The notes beneath the pieces are model-generated. The model was not told the DNA's origin. It made no database searches and worked only from the letters and a program-made list of their open reading frames with translations. Below, in pieces: positions 7,193 through 16,339 of a stretch of DNA of 64,000 nt. The position numbers were made by a program, and so were the translations under genes. Location: positions 124,001 to 188,000 of the forward strand of contig NZ_JAQQXP010000003.1 of the NCBI RefSeq assembly GCF_028595265.1. Direction: 5' to 3'. Origin of the DNA: Alteromonas gilva (lineage in GTDB: Bacteria > Pseudomonadota > Gammaproteobacteria > Enterobacterales > Alteromonadaceae). Position 1 is the first letter of the stretch, and each line of letters starts with the position of its first letter.

Positions 7193-8461
7193 ATGAAAAC
7201 CACTACACCAATGCCGTTAACGGTATCCGATGGGATACCCGTTGCAACCTCGCTCGCTACGCGCACTGTACGACTGGATTATCTTGAAGCGGTGCGCGCC
7301 TTTGCCTTGCTTCTGGGGGTAGTGTTTCATGCCGGGTTATCCTTTATGCCGATGTTTATTGGCTGGGCTGTGATGGATATTTCAACCAGCCAATGGATCC
7401 CGCTTTTTACGTTGGTAAGTCACTCGTTCAGAATGGAATTGTTTTTTCTTGTCGCCGGCTTTTTCAGCCATATGGTGGTAACCCGTCAGGGCCTCAGGGC
7501 ATTTTTAATCTCACGATTCTGGCGCATTGTCGTGCCGTTTGTGATTGGCTGGATAGTACTGCGGCCACTGCTAGTATCGGGATGGATTATGGGAGCGCAA
7601 AGCATGCGCGGAGACGCCGATGTGGGCGCAGCACTGCTAGGCGGTATTGAAAGTCTGAGTGCGCTGCCACAAGGGATATTTGTGGGTACACACCTGTGGT
7701 TTTTGTATTATTTACTGGTAATTACTGCGGGGCTGCTGATGGTGCGTTATGTGGTTAAAAAGTCCGGAGCCCCAGCCACCTGGTTATCCGGTTTAGCCGC
7801 TGCGACCGTAGCGTTTTTGTGCAGATCGAAACTTGGCATCATTGCCGCAGCTGTGCCTACCGCGTGTTGCTTATGGTTTATGCATCACTGGGGAGTGGAT
7901 ACCCCTGACAAATCCCTGCTGCCGCACCTACCGGTGACCTTAATTTATGCGGGCTTTTTTACCTGCGGCTGGTTAATGCAGCGTCATACCGCAATGATCG
8001 AACAATTTGCCCGCATTACCGGTTTTAAACTTGGCCTTTGCATTGTCGCGACTGCTGGCGCCGCTATCTTATCTCAATACGAAGCCCGGCCCGCGCACGA
8101 ACAGTACCATTACCTGAAAGCAGCATATATGTTGTGTTATGCCGTGATGATGTGGTCACTCGTTGCGCTGATAATTGGCGCGTGTAAAAAATGGCTGAGC
8201 GGGCAGAGCGCAATTGTTCGCTACCTTGCTGATGGTGCCTATTGGCTGTACCTCATTCACCTGCCGATCGTGGTTTGGTTACAGGTTGCCTTTGCCGAGT
8301 TACCGCTGCACTGGCTAATAAAACTGTGCAGCATTAGTGGTCTCACCGTAGCCACCTCCTTTGCTTTGTACGAAGTCATGGTTCGGCGAACTGTCGTTGG
8401 CCGGGTATTAAATGGTCAACGACAAAAGGACAACCCCGGTGTGACGTTGGCTAGTCGTTAA
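7193..8461 (+). CDS. Acyltransferase family 3 membrane protein
   Basis: This 422-residue inner-membrane protein has about ten hydrophobic helices. It opens with RLDYLEAVRAFALLLGVVFHAGL, cut here for length: the key parts are the YLEAVRAFA start and the FHA histidine, typical of acyltransferase-3 proteins that O-acylate sugars, glucans or lipids. A second block, FFLVAGFFSHMV, also fits the family. The acceptor cannot be read from sequence. It follows the CIA30-like gene by 34 bp and overlaps the convergent NTF2-like gene by 11 bp at its 3-prime end. Confidence 0.85.
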   Translation: MKTTTPMPLTVSDGIPVATSLATRTVRLDYLEAVRAFALLLGVVFHAGLSFMPMFIGWAVMDISTSQWIPLFTLVSHSFRMELFFLVAGFFSHMVVTRQGLRAFLISRFWRIVVPFVIGWIVLRPLLVSGWIMGAQSMRGDADVGAALLGGIESLSALPQGIFVGTHLWFLYYLLVITAGLLMVRYVVKKSGAPATWLSGLAAATVAFLCRSKLGIIAAAVPTACCLWFMHHWGVDTPDKSLLPHLPVTLIYAGFFTCGWLMQRHTAMIEQFARITGFKLGLCIVATAGAAILSQYEARPAHEQYHYLKAAYMLCYAVMMWSLVALIIGACKKWLSGQSAIVRYLADGAYWLYLIHLPIVVWLQVAFAELPLHWLIKLCSISGLTVATSFALYEVMVRRTVVGRVLNGQRQKDNPGVTLASR

Positions 8462-9014
8462 GGGCAGTAATAGCATGACCACCTTTGTCACTGTCCCAGG
8501 TCACGGCGATGACGCACCAGCGACGACCATCGTTAAGTAGCTGAAACGTATTAATACCTTCAGAATAGGCTGGCGCATCGAGGGCATCACGGGATTCATA
8601 ATGGCTAAGCACTGTTGCCATATGACCAACCTGATAAACCCTCGAGCTGACCTCCGTTTCGTAAAAATTAATGTCATTGAATATCTTTTTATTGAGCGCG
8701 GTAAACTCGTCGACGGTCAGTGCTTGTATTTGCGGTTGACCTTCTTCATCGTGAAATACCGGAATTATCTGACTAGTGGGAGCAAACAGATCAGCCATTA
8801 ACTGCCAGTCCTTTGGCTCCCCGGCAGCCCCTGATACCACGTTGTAAAGGGCTGGGATGATGGATTCTAACTGCTGTGACTCAGCCGGCAGCGGATCGCC
8901 ACAAAAATGCCCCGATTCCGCGTATGCGATATTTATCGAATATCCGAATACGAGTAATATAGTTGATATGTATACAATGATTTTGTAAGTGAATAAGCTG
9001 ATAATCGTTTTCAT
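8451..9014 (-). CDS. Exported NTF2/SnoaL-like protein
   Basis: With the ATG at 9014 this is a 187-residue protein; GGAG sits about 7 nt upstream of that start, which is better than an upstream in-frame start at 9122. A signal peptide (hydrophobic to about residue 30, NIAYAES cleavage region) is followed by a domain with the layout of NTF2-like proteins: a helix-rich first half with DWQLMADLFAP, a YQVGHMATVLSHYESR strand region and a closing GINTFQLLNDGRRWCVIAVTWD strand. Such folds bind small ligands or act as small enzymes. It is divergent from the LysR-type regulator at 110 bp, so that regulator may control it. Confidence 0.65.
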   Translation of the reverse strand: MKTIISLFTYKIIVYISTILLVFGYSINIAYAESGHFCGDPLPAESQQLESIIPALYNVVSGAAGEPKDWQLMADLFAPTSQIIPVFHDEEGQPQIQALTVDEFTALNKKIFNDINFYETEVSSRVYQVGHMATVLSHYESRDALDAPAYSEGINTFQLLNDGRRWCVIAVTWDSDKGGHAITALND

Positions 9015-9124
9015 AATAGCTCCAGTAATAATAATTAAAATAACAATTGGTGAAGCAATTTTCCGCTTTCTTCGGTTTTTATAAAATTGATAAGTCAGTC
9101 TTTTTACTTGAGGTAATATCAACT

Positions 9125-9991
9125 ATGGGGCGTAAATTTACGCTTAAGCAATTAGAGTTACTGGCGTTGTTATATCGCCTGGGTAACCAGTCGGAGGTGG
9201 CAAAGTCACTGCATATCACGGTGAGTGCGGTGAGCCATCAGTTGCGCCGTATAGAAAAACTGTGCGGATTTCCGCTTACTTATAAGCAGGGTCGTCATTT
9301 GGTATTGAGCGAACAAGCCCGCCAGTTTGCCGAAGCATTGACCCACCATTTTGCTGACATTGATACCCTTGCCACGCAGTTTTTAAATCAGGCGCTGACA
9401 GCAATCAACATTGGTGTGGACAGTGCGTTAGCCATGAACCGCTTTACCCAGGCCCTGAGTTTCAGGGATATCTCCGGCACCGTCTCTGATTTACGGGTGC
9501 GTATGTTGCAATGCAATGATGATCCGGTGGCATTGGGTCTTGATATGGTGCTTGGTCAGCGCATTGTTGATCCCCGGTATCACAGCGAGTTGTTGCAAAG
9601 AGAGGAGTATATCGCGGTATGCAGCCCGGCTTACCTGGCTAAGATTGGCGGCGAAGCCGAGCATTGGACGACCCAAGCCACATTGCTCACACTGGAGGAC
9701 GTTAACGAATGGGCGCTGTGGCAAATTCATGTGTATCCGGCGCTTACGATTAAACGCCAGACCTATTTTAGCCATACCATATTGTTACTCCAGGCAGTGT
9801 TGAATCATCAGGGCGTCGCCTTACTGGAAAAAGCCCTGGTGAAAGAGCAACTAGACAACGGCTTGCTGTGCAGAGTGGAGCGGAAGTCGTTAATTGTGCC
9901 CGAGCGAGGCTATTATTTGTCGGTGCGCCGGCAAATTGCCGGTCACGCATCAGTTAAACAGGAAGCGCGTTGGATTAAACACTGGTTATAA
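9125..9991 (+). CDS. LysR-family transcriptional regulator
   Basis: This 288-residue regulator has an N-terminal winged helix-turn-helix (residues 4-65: FTLKQLELLALLYRLGNQ, then VAKSLHITVSAVSHQLRRIE) and a C-terminal substrate-binding-like domain. ATG 9125 is preferred because GAGG lies 11 nt upstream and the HTH begins directly after it; an earlier in-frame start would add an unrelated leader. LysR proteins often control the divergent gene, here the NTF2-like gene. The ligand is unknown. Confidence 0.88.
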   Translation: MGRKFTLKQLELLALLYRLGNQSEVAKSLHITVSAVSHQLRRIEKLCGFPLTYKQGRHLVLSEQARQFAEALTHHFADIDTLATQFLNQALTAINIGVDSALAMNRFTQALSFRDISGTVSDLRVRMLQCNDDPVALGLDMVLGQRIVDPRYHSELLQREEYIAVCSPAYLAKIGGEAEHWTTQATLLTLEDVNEWALWQIHVYPALTIKRQTYFSHTILLLQAVLNHQGVALLEKALVKEQLDNGLLCRVERKSLIVPERGYYLSVRRQIAGHASVKQEARWIKHWL

Positions 9992-9994
9992 GCC

Positions 9995-10738
9995 CTACTG
10001 CGGCAATAACGCGGCGGCCGCAACCAGCGTCATAATGATCACCAACCAGCGATAATGCTGCTCGCTGATTTTCCTGACCAGCCAGATACCGGTGTAAACA
10101 CCGGCTATAATCACAGGCAACGCCATCAGGTTAAGTTTAAAACTGTCCCAGGTAATGGTTTCCCACACAAACACATGGAAAGGCACTTTAAACAGGTTAA
10201 TAACCAGAAAAAACCACGCCGCGGTGCCAATAAAGACGTTTTTGGGTAGGCGCATACTGAGTAAATACACTGCCATCACCGAGCCTGCCAGATTACCCAC
10301 CATGGTGGTAAAACCGCCCAGTGTGCCGGTAGCGACAGCAAACCAGGTATAGTCAGGGACTTTGGTTTTATTGCGTTCCAGCCAAATCATCAGCGCCACG
10401 CTAACAAAAATTATGGCTGCCATGATTTGCACAAATAGTGCGTCGTCGATTTTCTCGCCCAGCCAGGTACCAAGCAACACGCCGACCACCGCGGCAGGGA
10501 AAAGCTTTATCAAAAATTGCCAGTTTGCATGGCGGTGATAATGATGGACGGCAAACACATCAGCCATAATTAACATCGGCAACATGAGCCCTGAAGACGC
10601 TTTACCACCAAACATCAGTGCCAACAGCGGTACCGACAATAACGTGGTGCCGTGGATGCCGGCTTTGGCCAAGCCCACCATAAAGCCAATGAGCAAAATT
10701 AAACTGATATCCAGCATAGAGAGGTTTTCTAGTATCAC
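9995..10738 (-). CDS. TauE/SafE-family membrane permease
   Basis: This 247-residue protein has about eight hydrophobic helices and the family pattern: GFMVGLAKAGIHG near the N-terminus and GTLGGFTTMVGNLAGSVMAV in the second half, a repeated glycine-rich motif of TauE/SafE anion exporters. Members are linked to export of sulfite, sulfoacetate and related anions, but this one cannot be assigned a substrate. It starts with GTG at 10738, with AAGG 7 nt upstream. It converges with the LysR gene, leaving only 3 bp between stops, and lies 47 bp downstream of the LytTR gene on the same strand. Confidence 0.85.
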   Translation of the reverse strand: MILENLSMLDISLILLIGFMVGLAKAGIHGTTLLSVPLLALMFGGKASSGLMLPMLIMADVFAVHHYHRHANWQFLIKLFPAAVVGVLLGTWLGEKIDDALFVQIMAAIIFVSVALMIWLERNKTKVPDYTWFAVATGTLGGFTTMVGNLAGSVMAVYLLSMRLPKNVFIGTAAWFFLVINLFKVPFHVFVWETITWDSFKLNLMALPVIIAGVYTGIWLVRKISEQHYRWLVIIMTLVAAAALLPQ

Positions 10739-10785
10739 GATAATGCCTTGATTGTTGTAGTCGGTTGATTAGTAGCGCGCCGGGG

Positions 10786-11700
10786 TTATCCCTCTGACCA
10801 GTATTGTTTAAGCTTGTCTTTATAACGACGTGACAGGTTAACTTGCCGACCGTTGCTGAGCATTACATCGCCGTCGCCACTATTGTTATAACTGACCGAC
10901 GTTATCTTGTGGCGATTAACCGCATAACTGCGGTGTACTCTTATAAAGCCTCGTTCAGCGAGGGTGTCGGTGAGCTTACTTAAGGTTGAGCGTAATGGGT
11001 AGACGCTGCCAGCCGCATGCAGGTTGACGTAATTGCCACTGGACTCCATCCATTCGATATCAGCAACGTTAACTAAAAATTCCTTGTCGAGTTTTTTGAC
11101 CAGCAAATGTTCAGGGGGAGCGGATGAATGGTTATGGGATACATCATTTAAACCCGCAGCGTCTCTGTTCGGAGCGTTTTCGCCAATGAAATTAGCCTCA
11201 CCTTTTATGCGGCTGTAGGCAAAGCGGCAGAGCTGAAAGAGCACCAAAAAGTTTACATAGCCAAGCAGATCCTTACGGTACTCGTAGACAAACTCCCGCA
11301 GCCAGGGGCCAAAGTTGTAGTCGCCGCCAACGCCGCTGTAGACAAGTTCGCGCATCCCTACCATTAAAACCACATGGCAAACGCTGAATACCAGTGACGC
11401 GAGCAGGTGCATGGCTAACTGTTTGCCGGGTCGGGCAAAACGCAGTGGGTAGCGACGCCAAAACCAAAACAGCGGCAGCAGGCACAGTAAGGTCGACAAC
11501 GCGCTTGAATATTCCCATACAAACGGCTCCCACATGCTGAGCGAGGTTTCACCATGACGTGTTGATTCCATCCAGGTGGACGTAGCATTCACCGTATTGT
11601 TTAAAAACAAATAAAATGCAATCGCCAGCAGCGCGTAACGTTGTGGGTGGCGATCAATACGCCGGGTGATCGAGTGAATAACTGAAGTGCTGTGTGACAT
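10786..11700 (-). CDS. Membrane-anchored LytTR-type transcriptional regulator
   Basis: This 304-residue protein has four or five hydrophobic helices in residues 20-165 and a C-terminal LytTR DNA-binding domain (about 205-304). The latter shows DIEWMESSGNYVNLHA, PLRSTLSKLTDTL, FIRVHRSYAVN and the closing LSRRYKDKLKQYW, all typical of LytTR. There is no receiver domain, so the membrane part probably senses the signal itself. ATG 11700 has AGGA 8 nt upstream and is preferred over ATG 11709. The gene is divergent from an acyltransferase gene, a likely target. Confidence 0.85.
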   Translation of the reverse strand: MSHSTSVIHSITRRIDRHPQRYALLAIAFYLFLNNTVNATSTWMESTRHGETSLSMWEPFVWEYSSALSTLLCLLPLFWFWRRYPLRFARPGKQLAMHLLASLVFSVCHVVLMVGMRELVYSGVGGDYNFGPWLREFVYEYRKDLLGYVNFLVLFQLCRFAYSRIKGEANFIGENAPNRDAAGLNDVSHNHSSAPPEHLLVKKLDKEFLVNVADIEWMESSGNYVNLHAAGSVYPLRSTLSKLTDTLAERGFIRVHRSYAVNRHKITSVSYNNSGDGDVMLSNGRQVNLSRRYKDKLKQYWSEG

Positions 11701-11721
11701 GCAACCCATCCTAATTTCGAA

Positions 11722-11776
11722 GCGCTTATCTTTGCGTTTTAAGCGCCTGATAGCAACCGTTTATCCCCCCGTTTAG
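11722..11776. promoter_or_regulatory. Candidate operator region between the LytTR and acyltransferase genes
   Basis: An inverted repeat GCGCTTA/TAAGCGC lies at 11722-11728 and 11740-11746. Two direct copies of CCGTTTA follow at 11757-11763 and 11769-11775, resembling the core of LytTR half-sites as I recall them, although the 12-bp period is shorter than the usual 21-22. Confidence 0.4.
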
Positions 11777-11885
11777 CCCACGAACCTGCCGCTAGTCACT
11801 CATTGTACCCGCTTACACCTGTTGTGTGGTGTACGCCAGACTATTTTGCTCAACTGTTTTTGCACATTAACCACAAGGATTCTTC

Positions 11886-13094
11886 ATGCACACACGACGA
11901 CATGATATTGACTGGCTTCGCACGCTGGCGTTTGGACTGCTTATTTTATATCACGTGGGCATGTATTATGTTTACGAATGGGACTTTCACCTCAAAAGCG
12001 ACGATCAGTACATCTGGTTGCAGGATGTTATGATCATGAGCAATCAGTGGCGCATGTCGTTGTTATTCTTTATTTCCGCTATGGCACTTGCGTTAGTCAG
12101 GCAGCGCTATTCGGGCTGGCGGCTGGCAGGTTTACGTACCAGGCGGCTGATGATCCCGTTATTGTTCGGGATGGCTGTAATCGTGCCACCCCAGCTGTAT
12201 GTCGAATTGATATACGGGATAGGTTATGAAGGCAGCTATAGCGCCTTTATGCGCGAATACTTTAATCTGGATACGTCGCTGGCGCCGCATAAGCAGTCTG
12301 CCATCGGCTTGCTCACCTGGAATCACCTGTGGTTTTTACCCTACCTGTGGCTCTATTCTCTATTCGCGTTGCTCGCGTCAACCTGGCTTAGCCTTGTTGC
12401 CAAATGGCTTAATAAACTGCCCGCTACACTGCTGATGGTAGTGTTAGTGAGTGTTATGGCCGGTATATGGTTCGCCTTGCGTAACGATTATCCGTCTACC
12501 CACGCACTGATTGGCGACTGGTATAACCATGGCAAGTATTTACTCGCTTTCGTGGCCGGCTATCTGCTTGCCAGTATGCCTGCAATATGGGAAAAGGTTA
12601 TACGTCACCGACGCTGGTTTGTCGCGTTTTCGGTAGTGGGTTACAGCTTAATTGTCCTCGACCGGCACGGCTATCTCGCCCTCGATGAGGCAACGTATCA
12701 ACTCTGGTATGTACGTTATTTTATCGGCATTTTATTAGCCTTAAATTTATGGGGATGGATCTTAATGCTGGTGGGCTATGCCGGTCGCTACTTACGGTCT
12801 GGCAGTACATTATTGAGCTACTTCAACCGGGCTATTTTGCCCTACTATATTTTTCACCAGACATTGATTATTTTACTGGCCGTGGCTCTCATGCCGCTTA
12901 AGCTGCATGCTGGTATTGAAGCGCTGCTGATCATTGTACTGACCTGCGTTGGCTGTGCGCTGGGTTATGAAGTGATTAAACGAATTCCAATCGTGAGTGG
13001 CTTATTTGGACTCAGTTTTTGGCCGCGGCGAAAACCGACCAAGAACGCTGCAGAGTGCAAACATCAGCCATTAACCGATTCGGTGGCTAAATAG
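11886..13094 (+). CDS. Acyltransferase family 3 membrane protein (MdoC-like)
   Basis: This 402-residue protein has about ten membrane helices. It starts RRHDIDWLRTLAFGLLILYHVG (shortened; key residues are DWLRTLAF and the YHVGMYY histidine) and has MSLLFFISAMALAL, as in the acyltransferase-3 group that includes glucan succinyltransferase MdoC/OpgC. It is probably an O-acyl modification enzyme for a surface or periplasmic glycan. The ATG at 11886 is preceded by AAGGA. It is transcribed away from the LytTR regulator gene, and the pairing suggests signal-dependent acylation. Confidence 0.83.
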   Translation: MHTRRHDIDWLRTLAFGLLILYHVGMYYVYEWDFHLKSDDQYIWLQDVMIMSNQWRMSLLFFISAMALALVRQRYSGWRLAGLRTRRLMIPLLFGMAVIVPPQLYVELIYGIGYEGSYSAFMREYFNLDTSLAPHKQSAIGLLTWNHLWFLPYLWLYSLFALLASTWLSLVAKWLNKLPATLLMVVLVSVMAGIWFALRNDYPSTHALIGDWYNHGKYLLAFVAGYLLASMPAIWEKVIRHRRWFVAFSVVGYSLIVLDRHGYLALDEATYQLWYVRYFIGILLALNLWGWILMLVGYAGRYLRSGSTLLSYFNRAILPYYIFHQTLIILLAVALMPLKLHAGIEALLIIVLTCVGCALGYEVIKRIPIVSGLFGLSFWPRRKPTKNAAECKHQPLTDSVAK

Positions 13095-13438
13095 TTTATA
13101 ACCTCGTGTTGTAGCCTTAAGGTGGGATAGGGCAAAGAAGACATTTGCCTGGAGATATCGATGTACCATGTCACTCCCCTGGAGTAGTATTTTGGTATGT
13201 ATCTGTTAGGCAGAATAATTCACCAAAAATAACCTGGAGCAAGGAAGCTCTTGTTAGCCCGGTAACGGGCTACCTAACGCAAACAACCATTTGCACATGT
13301 TGTTTCCGGAAGTCGTCATTATAAGCCAAAATGAAGGTATAGCCTTTGGAGCACATACAGGGAAAAGGTATCTCCCTGCAAATCAATGGAAGTGATCGTC
13401 CGGCAGTGCCACCTGGCCTCACCACCGGACGATTACTA
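13095..13438. other. Intergenic region with two hairpins, no gene seen
   Basis: A perfect 7-bp stem with a GTAA tetraloop is at 13255-13272 (TAGCCCG/CGGGCTA). A second stem, ATCGTCCGG/CCGGACGAT, is at 13395-13403 and 13425-13433, just past the end of the fibro-slime gene. Neither has a clear T-run. The second may still mark that gene's 3-prime end. Confidence 0.5.
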
Positions 13439-14215
13439 TTATGCGGTATTACGCTTTTTACGGGCGACAAACAATCCGCCTAAACCGGCGAAGAAAAGTG
13501 CAAACAAGCTTGGCTCACTCACCGGATCAGCACTTACCAATTGTGCTGCTGTGGTAAAGCTGAATGTTGAACCTGTGGTCTGACGTTCCGCCTGGAAAAT
13601 ATCCAGCGTATAGTCCTCACCAATAGTAAGACCAAGACTATCAATATCTACGTCGCCGTTAGCGGTGCCGTGGATACCACCAAGGTCGATCACTAACTCA
13701 CCATTGATGAATACCCACACATCGTCATCACCGCTGAAGAAAAAGTCGCTGCCAGCATCAAAACCAGTGTAGGTAAAAAGGGTGCGGATCTCAGTGGTAA
13801 AGTGATAATTATTGCCGAAGCCTTGGTCACCAAAACCTTCTGAACTGCTGAGTGGAAAGTATTGGTTATTCGAGTAGGTATAAATACCTGAGCCTGTGCT
13901 CGTTTCTGTGGCAGTAATACTTTTGGTAAATGTGTAATTTACGCCGCTGACGTCGTTGTACCATTGATCGAAATTTGCTTGTGTGGACATTGTGGTGCCA
14001 CCCACGTAGACAGGCTTGCCATCAGCACCCAGCGTGTCTGCCACGAGCCCGGTAACTAATCCTGATCCATTCGCGCCGTTATTTTCAAAATCAGGGTGGG
14101 CTGATGAGAAATCGCGAATTGTCGCCTGGAAAGTAATGAATGCTGCATTTGCTGAGCTTGCGCTCGCTGCCAGCAAAATAGTTGCTGCGACTGCCTTGGT
14201 GGTAAGGTTTTTCAT
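13439..14215 (-). CDS. Secreted fibro-slime domain protein with PEP-CTERM-like tail
   Basis: This 258-residue protein has a signal peptide (about 1-24, ASASSANAA) and a fibro-slime/PA14-like domain: FSSAHPDFEN near the front, then SDFFFSGDDDVWVFINGELVIDLGG (cut: key parts GDDDVWVFIN and DLGGIHG) and YTLDIFQAERQTTGS. Fibro-slime domains occur in extracellular matrix and cellulose-binding proteins. The C-terminus has a PEP-CTERM-like layout: SEPS, a hydrophobic span, then ARKKRN. The usual first Pro of PEP is Ser here. Such proteins are normally processed by an exosortase, none of which is in the window. ATG 14215 is preferred because GAGG lies 6 nt upstream. Confidence 0.82.
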   Translation of the reverse strand: MKNLTTKAVAATILLAASASSANAAFITFQATIRDFSSAHPDFENNGANGSGLVTGLVADTLGADGKPVYVGGTTMSTQANFDQWYNDVSGVNYTFTKSITATETSTGSGIYTYSNNQYFPLSSSEGFGDQGFGNNYHFTTEIRTLFTYTGFDAGSDFFFSGDDDVWVFINGELVIDLGGIHGTANGDVDIDSLGLTIGEDYTLDIFQAERQTTGSTFSFTTAAQLVSADPVSEPSLFALFFAGLGGLFVARKKRNTA

Positions 14216-14556
14216 CGTTGCCTCAAAAAATAAATGGAATCTTTTGTCAGGATTAAGCATTTTTTGGGCCATTACTTATTCTTTTTGTTTTTATATCTTT
14301 TAAAACAATTATTTATGGCTTTCTCTATTTGCAGTTGTCGAGGTGTACCGTTTCCTTTTGTAAATAAAACTGACATTACGCAGAGGCGCATCGCATATAG
14401 TACTCTTCAAGCTGAACGTCGGGCAGGGCGGCAAAGCGGTGCGATGGCGCATTAAAACCTTGGCATCCAGCGTGAAAAAAATGTTATCTTTGCGTCCTAA
14501 ATCAATTTGTAATACAAATGACGACAATTAATTCAGAGCAATAATCAGGTTAAAAG
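14216..14556. promoter_or_regulatory. Divergent regulatory region with a palindrome before the GH43 gene
   Basis: No gene is seen here; both neighbours are transcribed away from it. ATTTGT-AAT-ACAAAT at 14505-14519 is a 15-bp palindrome ending 37 bp before the GH43 start, a good operator position. Confidence 0.45.
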
Positions 14557-15558
14557 ATGACAGTGAAAACCAATAAGCCACTAGTAGAACAACGCGCCGA
14601 CCCTTTTGTTCATAAACACAGCGATGGTTATTATTATTTTACCGGCTCAGTGCCGACCTACGACCGCATCGAATTAAGAAAGGCAACAACCCTGGAAGGT
14701 CTTAAGGATGCCGAAACCTTCGACATCTGGTTTAAGCACGACAGCGGGCCAATGAGCCGTCATATCTGGGCACCGGAAATTCACTATCTTGATGGCAAGT
14801 GGTACATCTATTTTGCTGCCAGTGAGGAAGAGGATATTTGGGCGCTACGCCCTTATGTACTGGAATGTAAAGGCCAGGATCCCCTTAACGACGAGTGGGT
14901 TGAGCTTGGCATGATGCAGGCTGCAGAGGGGGATGATAAATCCTTCACCGATTTTTCTCTGGATGCCACCATTTTTGAAAATAACGGTAAACGGTATTTC
15001 TGTTGGGCTGAGAAAACCGGTGGCCAGTTTGCTGCGTCTAACTTGTATCTCGCTGAAATGGAATCGCCCATCAAGCTTAAAACCGTGCAGTTTATGTTAA
15101 CCACGCCAGATTATGACTGGGAGCGGGTGGATTTTTGGGTTAACGAAGGACCTGCCGTGATTAAACACAACGGCAAAATCTTTATTGCGTTTTCGGCCAG
15201 TGCCACCGGTGCCTGCTATTGCATGGGCTACATGGAAGCCGATGAAAACGCAGATTTACTGGATCGTAACTCGTGGACCAAAACCCGTCATCCGGTACTT
15301 GAAACCGACTACGATAAAAAGATCTTCGGGCCCGGACACAACTGCTTCACGGTCGCTGAAGACGGTGAAACCCCGCTGTGTGTGTATCATGCTCGTGACT
15401 ATGAAAATGCCGTGGGCGAACCATCGGTTGTACCTAAAACCGATACCCGCCCGCTGGAGGAAATCGTTAAGGATCCACTTTACGATCCAAATCGTCATGC
15501 GCGCGTGATGGAAGTAAAATTCGATGCCGACGGCAAACCCGTCTTTGAACTGTATTAA
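14557..15558 (+). CDS. Glycoside hydrolase family 43 protein
   Basis: This 333-residue protein has no signal peptide, so it should act in the cytoplasm. It is a five-bladed propeller type enzyme with the three acidic catalytic residues in order: Asp15 in RADPF (general base), Asp136 in SLDATIF (pKa modulator) and Glu197 in NEGPAVIK (general acid). HIWAPEIHYLDGKWYIYFAA (92-111 region) is a typical GH43 blade. Members cleave alpha-arabinofuranosides or beta-xylosides; the exact subfamily was not determined. It stands alone, with a palindrome in its promoter region. Confidence 0.9.
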   Translation: MTVKTNKPLVEQRADPFVHKHSDGYYYFTGSVPTYDRIELRKATTLEGLKDAETFDIWFKHDSGPMSRHIWAPEIHYLDGKWYIYFAASEEEDIWALRPYVLECKGQDPLNDEWVELGMMQAAEGDDKSFTDFSLDATIFENNGKRYFCWAEKTGGQFAASNLYLAEMESPIKLKTVQFMLTTPDYDWERVDFWVNEGPAVIKHNGKIFIAFSASATGACYCMGYMEADENADLLDRNSWTKTRHPVLETDYDKKIFGPGHNCFTVAEDGETPLCVYHARDYENAVGEPSVVPKTDTRPLEEIVKDPLYDPNRHARVMEVKFDADGKPVFELY

Positions 15559-15574
15559 TACCCCTTAGCACTGC

Positions 15575-15644
15575 CTGCGGCTGGCCGGATGGGCAGCCGC
15601 AGCGCACATCCACAAGAAAACGCAGCGTCGTCTCTGCACGCTGC
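15575..15644. terminator. Two hairpins between convergent genes
   Basis: CTGCGGCTG/CAGCCGCAG (15575-15583, 15594-15602) and GCAGCGT/ACGCTGC (15622-15628, 15638-15644) lie between GH43 and creA. Neither has a long T-run, so termination is likely but not certain. Confidence 0.45.
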
Positions 15645-15663
15645 TTAAACCCCTGGCGCCATG

Positions 15664-16143
15664 CTAGTCAGGCTGACTTGCAACGGCCGCATCGACATAG
15701 GCCTTGGTTCCCCACAGTGGTACGGTCGACAAGCTGTGCTTAAAACTGCCCGACGTTTCTTTCGTGGAGTAGGATAAGTACATCAGGGTTTGGCTGGACG
15801 GATCGAAAATGCGACGGATCTTCATATTCTTAAACAATACGCTTTTGGATTTAGAAAACACCACATCACCAGACTTTGACTTGTCTATGGCCGCAATCAT
15901 GGCCGGGGTGATCTCGCCGGTCTGACGACAAGCAATTGAGCTGTCGGAAGGATCAGCCAGGCTTAGGTTGGCCTCGATGCTGGCGACATGGCAGGTTACT
16001 CCGGTCACCACCGGATCGGTAAACGTATCAATCTTTACGTCTTTGGTGGTAAACAAACCTAATGACACGTCTGCCACTTCATTGCGGCCACAGGCGCTAA
16101 GTAACAGTGCGCAGCTGGTAAGTAAAAGAAGTTGTTTTTTCAT
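15664..16143 (-). CDS. creA: CreA family lipoprotein
   Basis: This 159-residue protein has a lipoprotein signal with LLSAC (Cys18). The mature part matches the CreA family: DVSLGLFTTKDVKIDTFTDP (first strand), GVTCHVAS, DSSIACRQTGEI and IFDPSSQTLMYLSYS. CreA is a widely conserved periplasmic protein of unknown role; in Escherichia coli it sits with the CreBC two-component genes, which are absent here. The two cysteines at TCHVAS and ACRQ may form a disulfide. Confidence 0.9.
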   Translation of the reverse strand: MKKQLLLLTSCALLLSACGRNEVADVSLGLFTTKDVKIDTFTDPVVTGVTCHVASIEANLSLADPSDSSIACRQTGEITPAMIAAIDKSKSGDVVFSKSKSVLFKNMKIRRIFDPSSQTLMYLSYSTKETSGSFKHSLSTVPLWGTKAYVDAAVASQPD

Positions 16144-16339
16144 CGGTGAACCTGTTAACGGAATATACTGCAGTACAGACTACACCGTGTGGTGCATGCT
16201 TACCATGATGAGTGTATTTCAGCGATAGGTTATCGCCGACAGTTAATGTACAATGACGTTAATGAATCTGATTTGGTCTGCGTTACGTTAAACACTGTGT
16301 TAAGTAATGATGAAGGCCCAACAATGAAGGAATTTAATC

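Noticed and set aside
13270..13470. 66-codon minus-strand frame before the fibro-slime gene end
   Set aside because: It overlaps the end of a well-supported gene in another frame, has no ribosome site, and its low-complexity mixed sequence matches nothing.
14309..14527. 72-codon minus-strand frame in the GH43 promoter region
   Set aside because: It covers the palindrome at 14505-14519 and has no features of a protein; promoter region is more likely.
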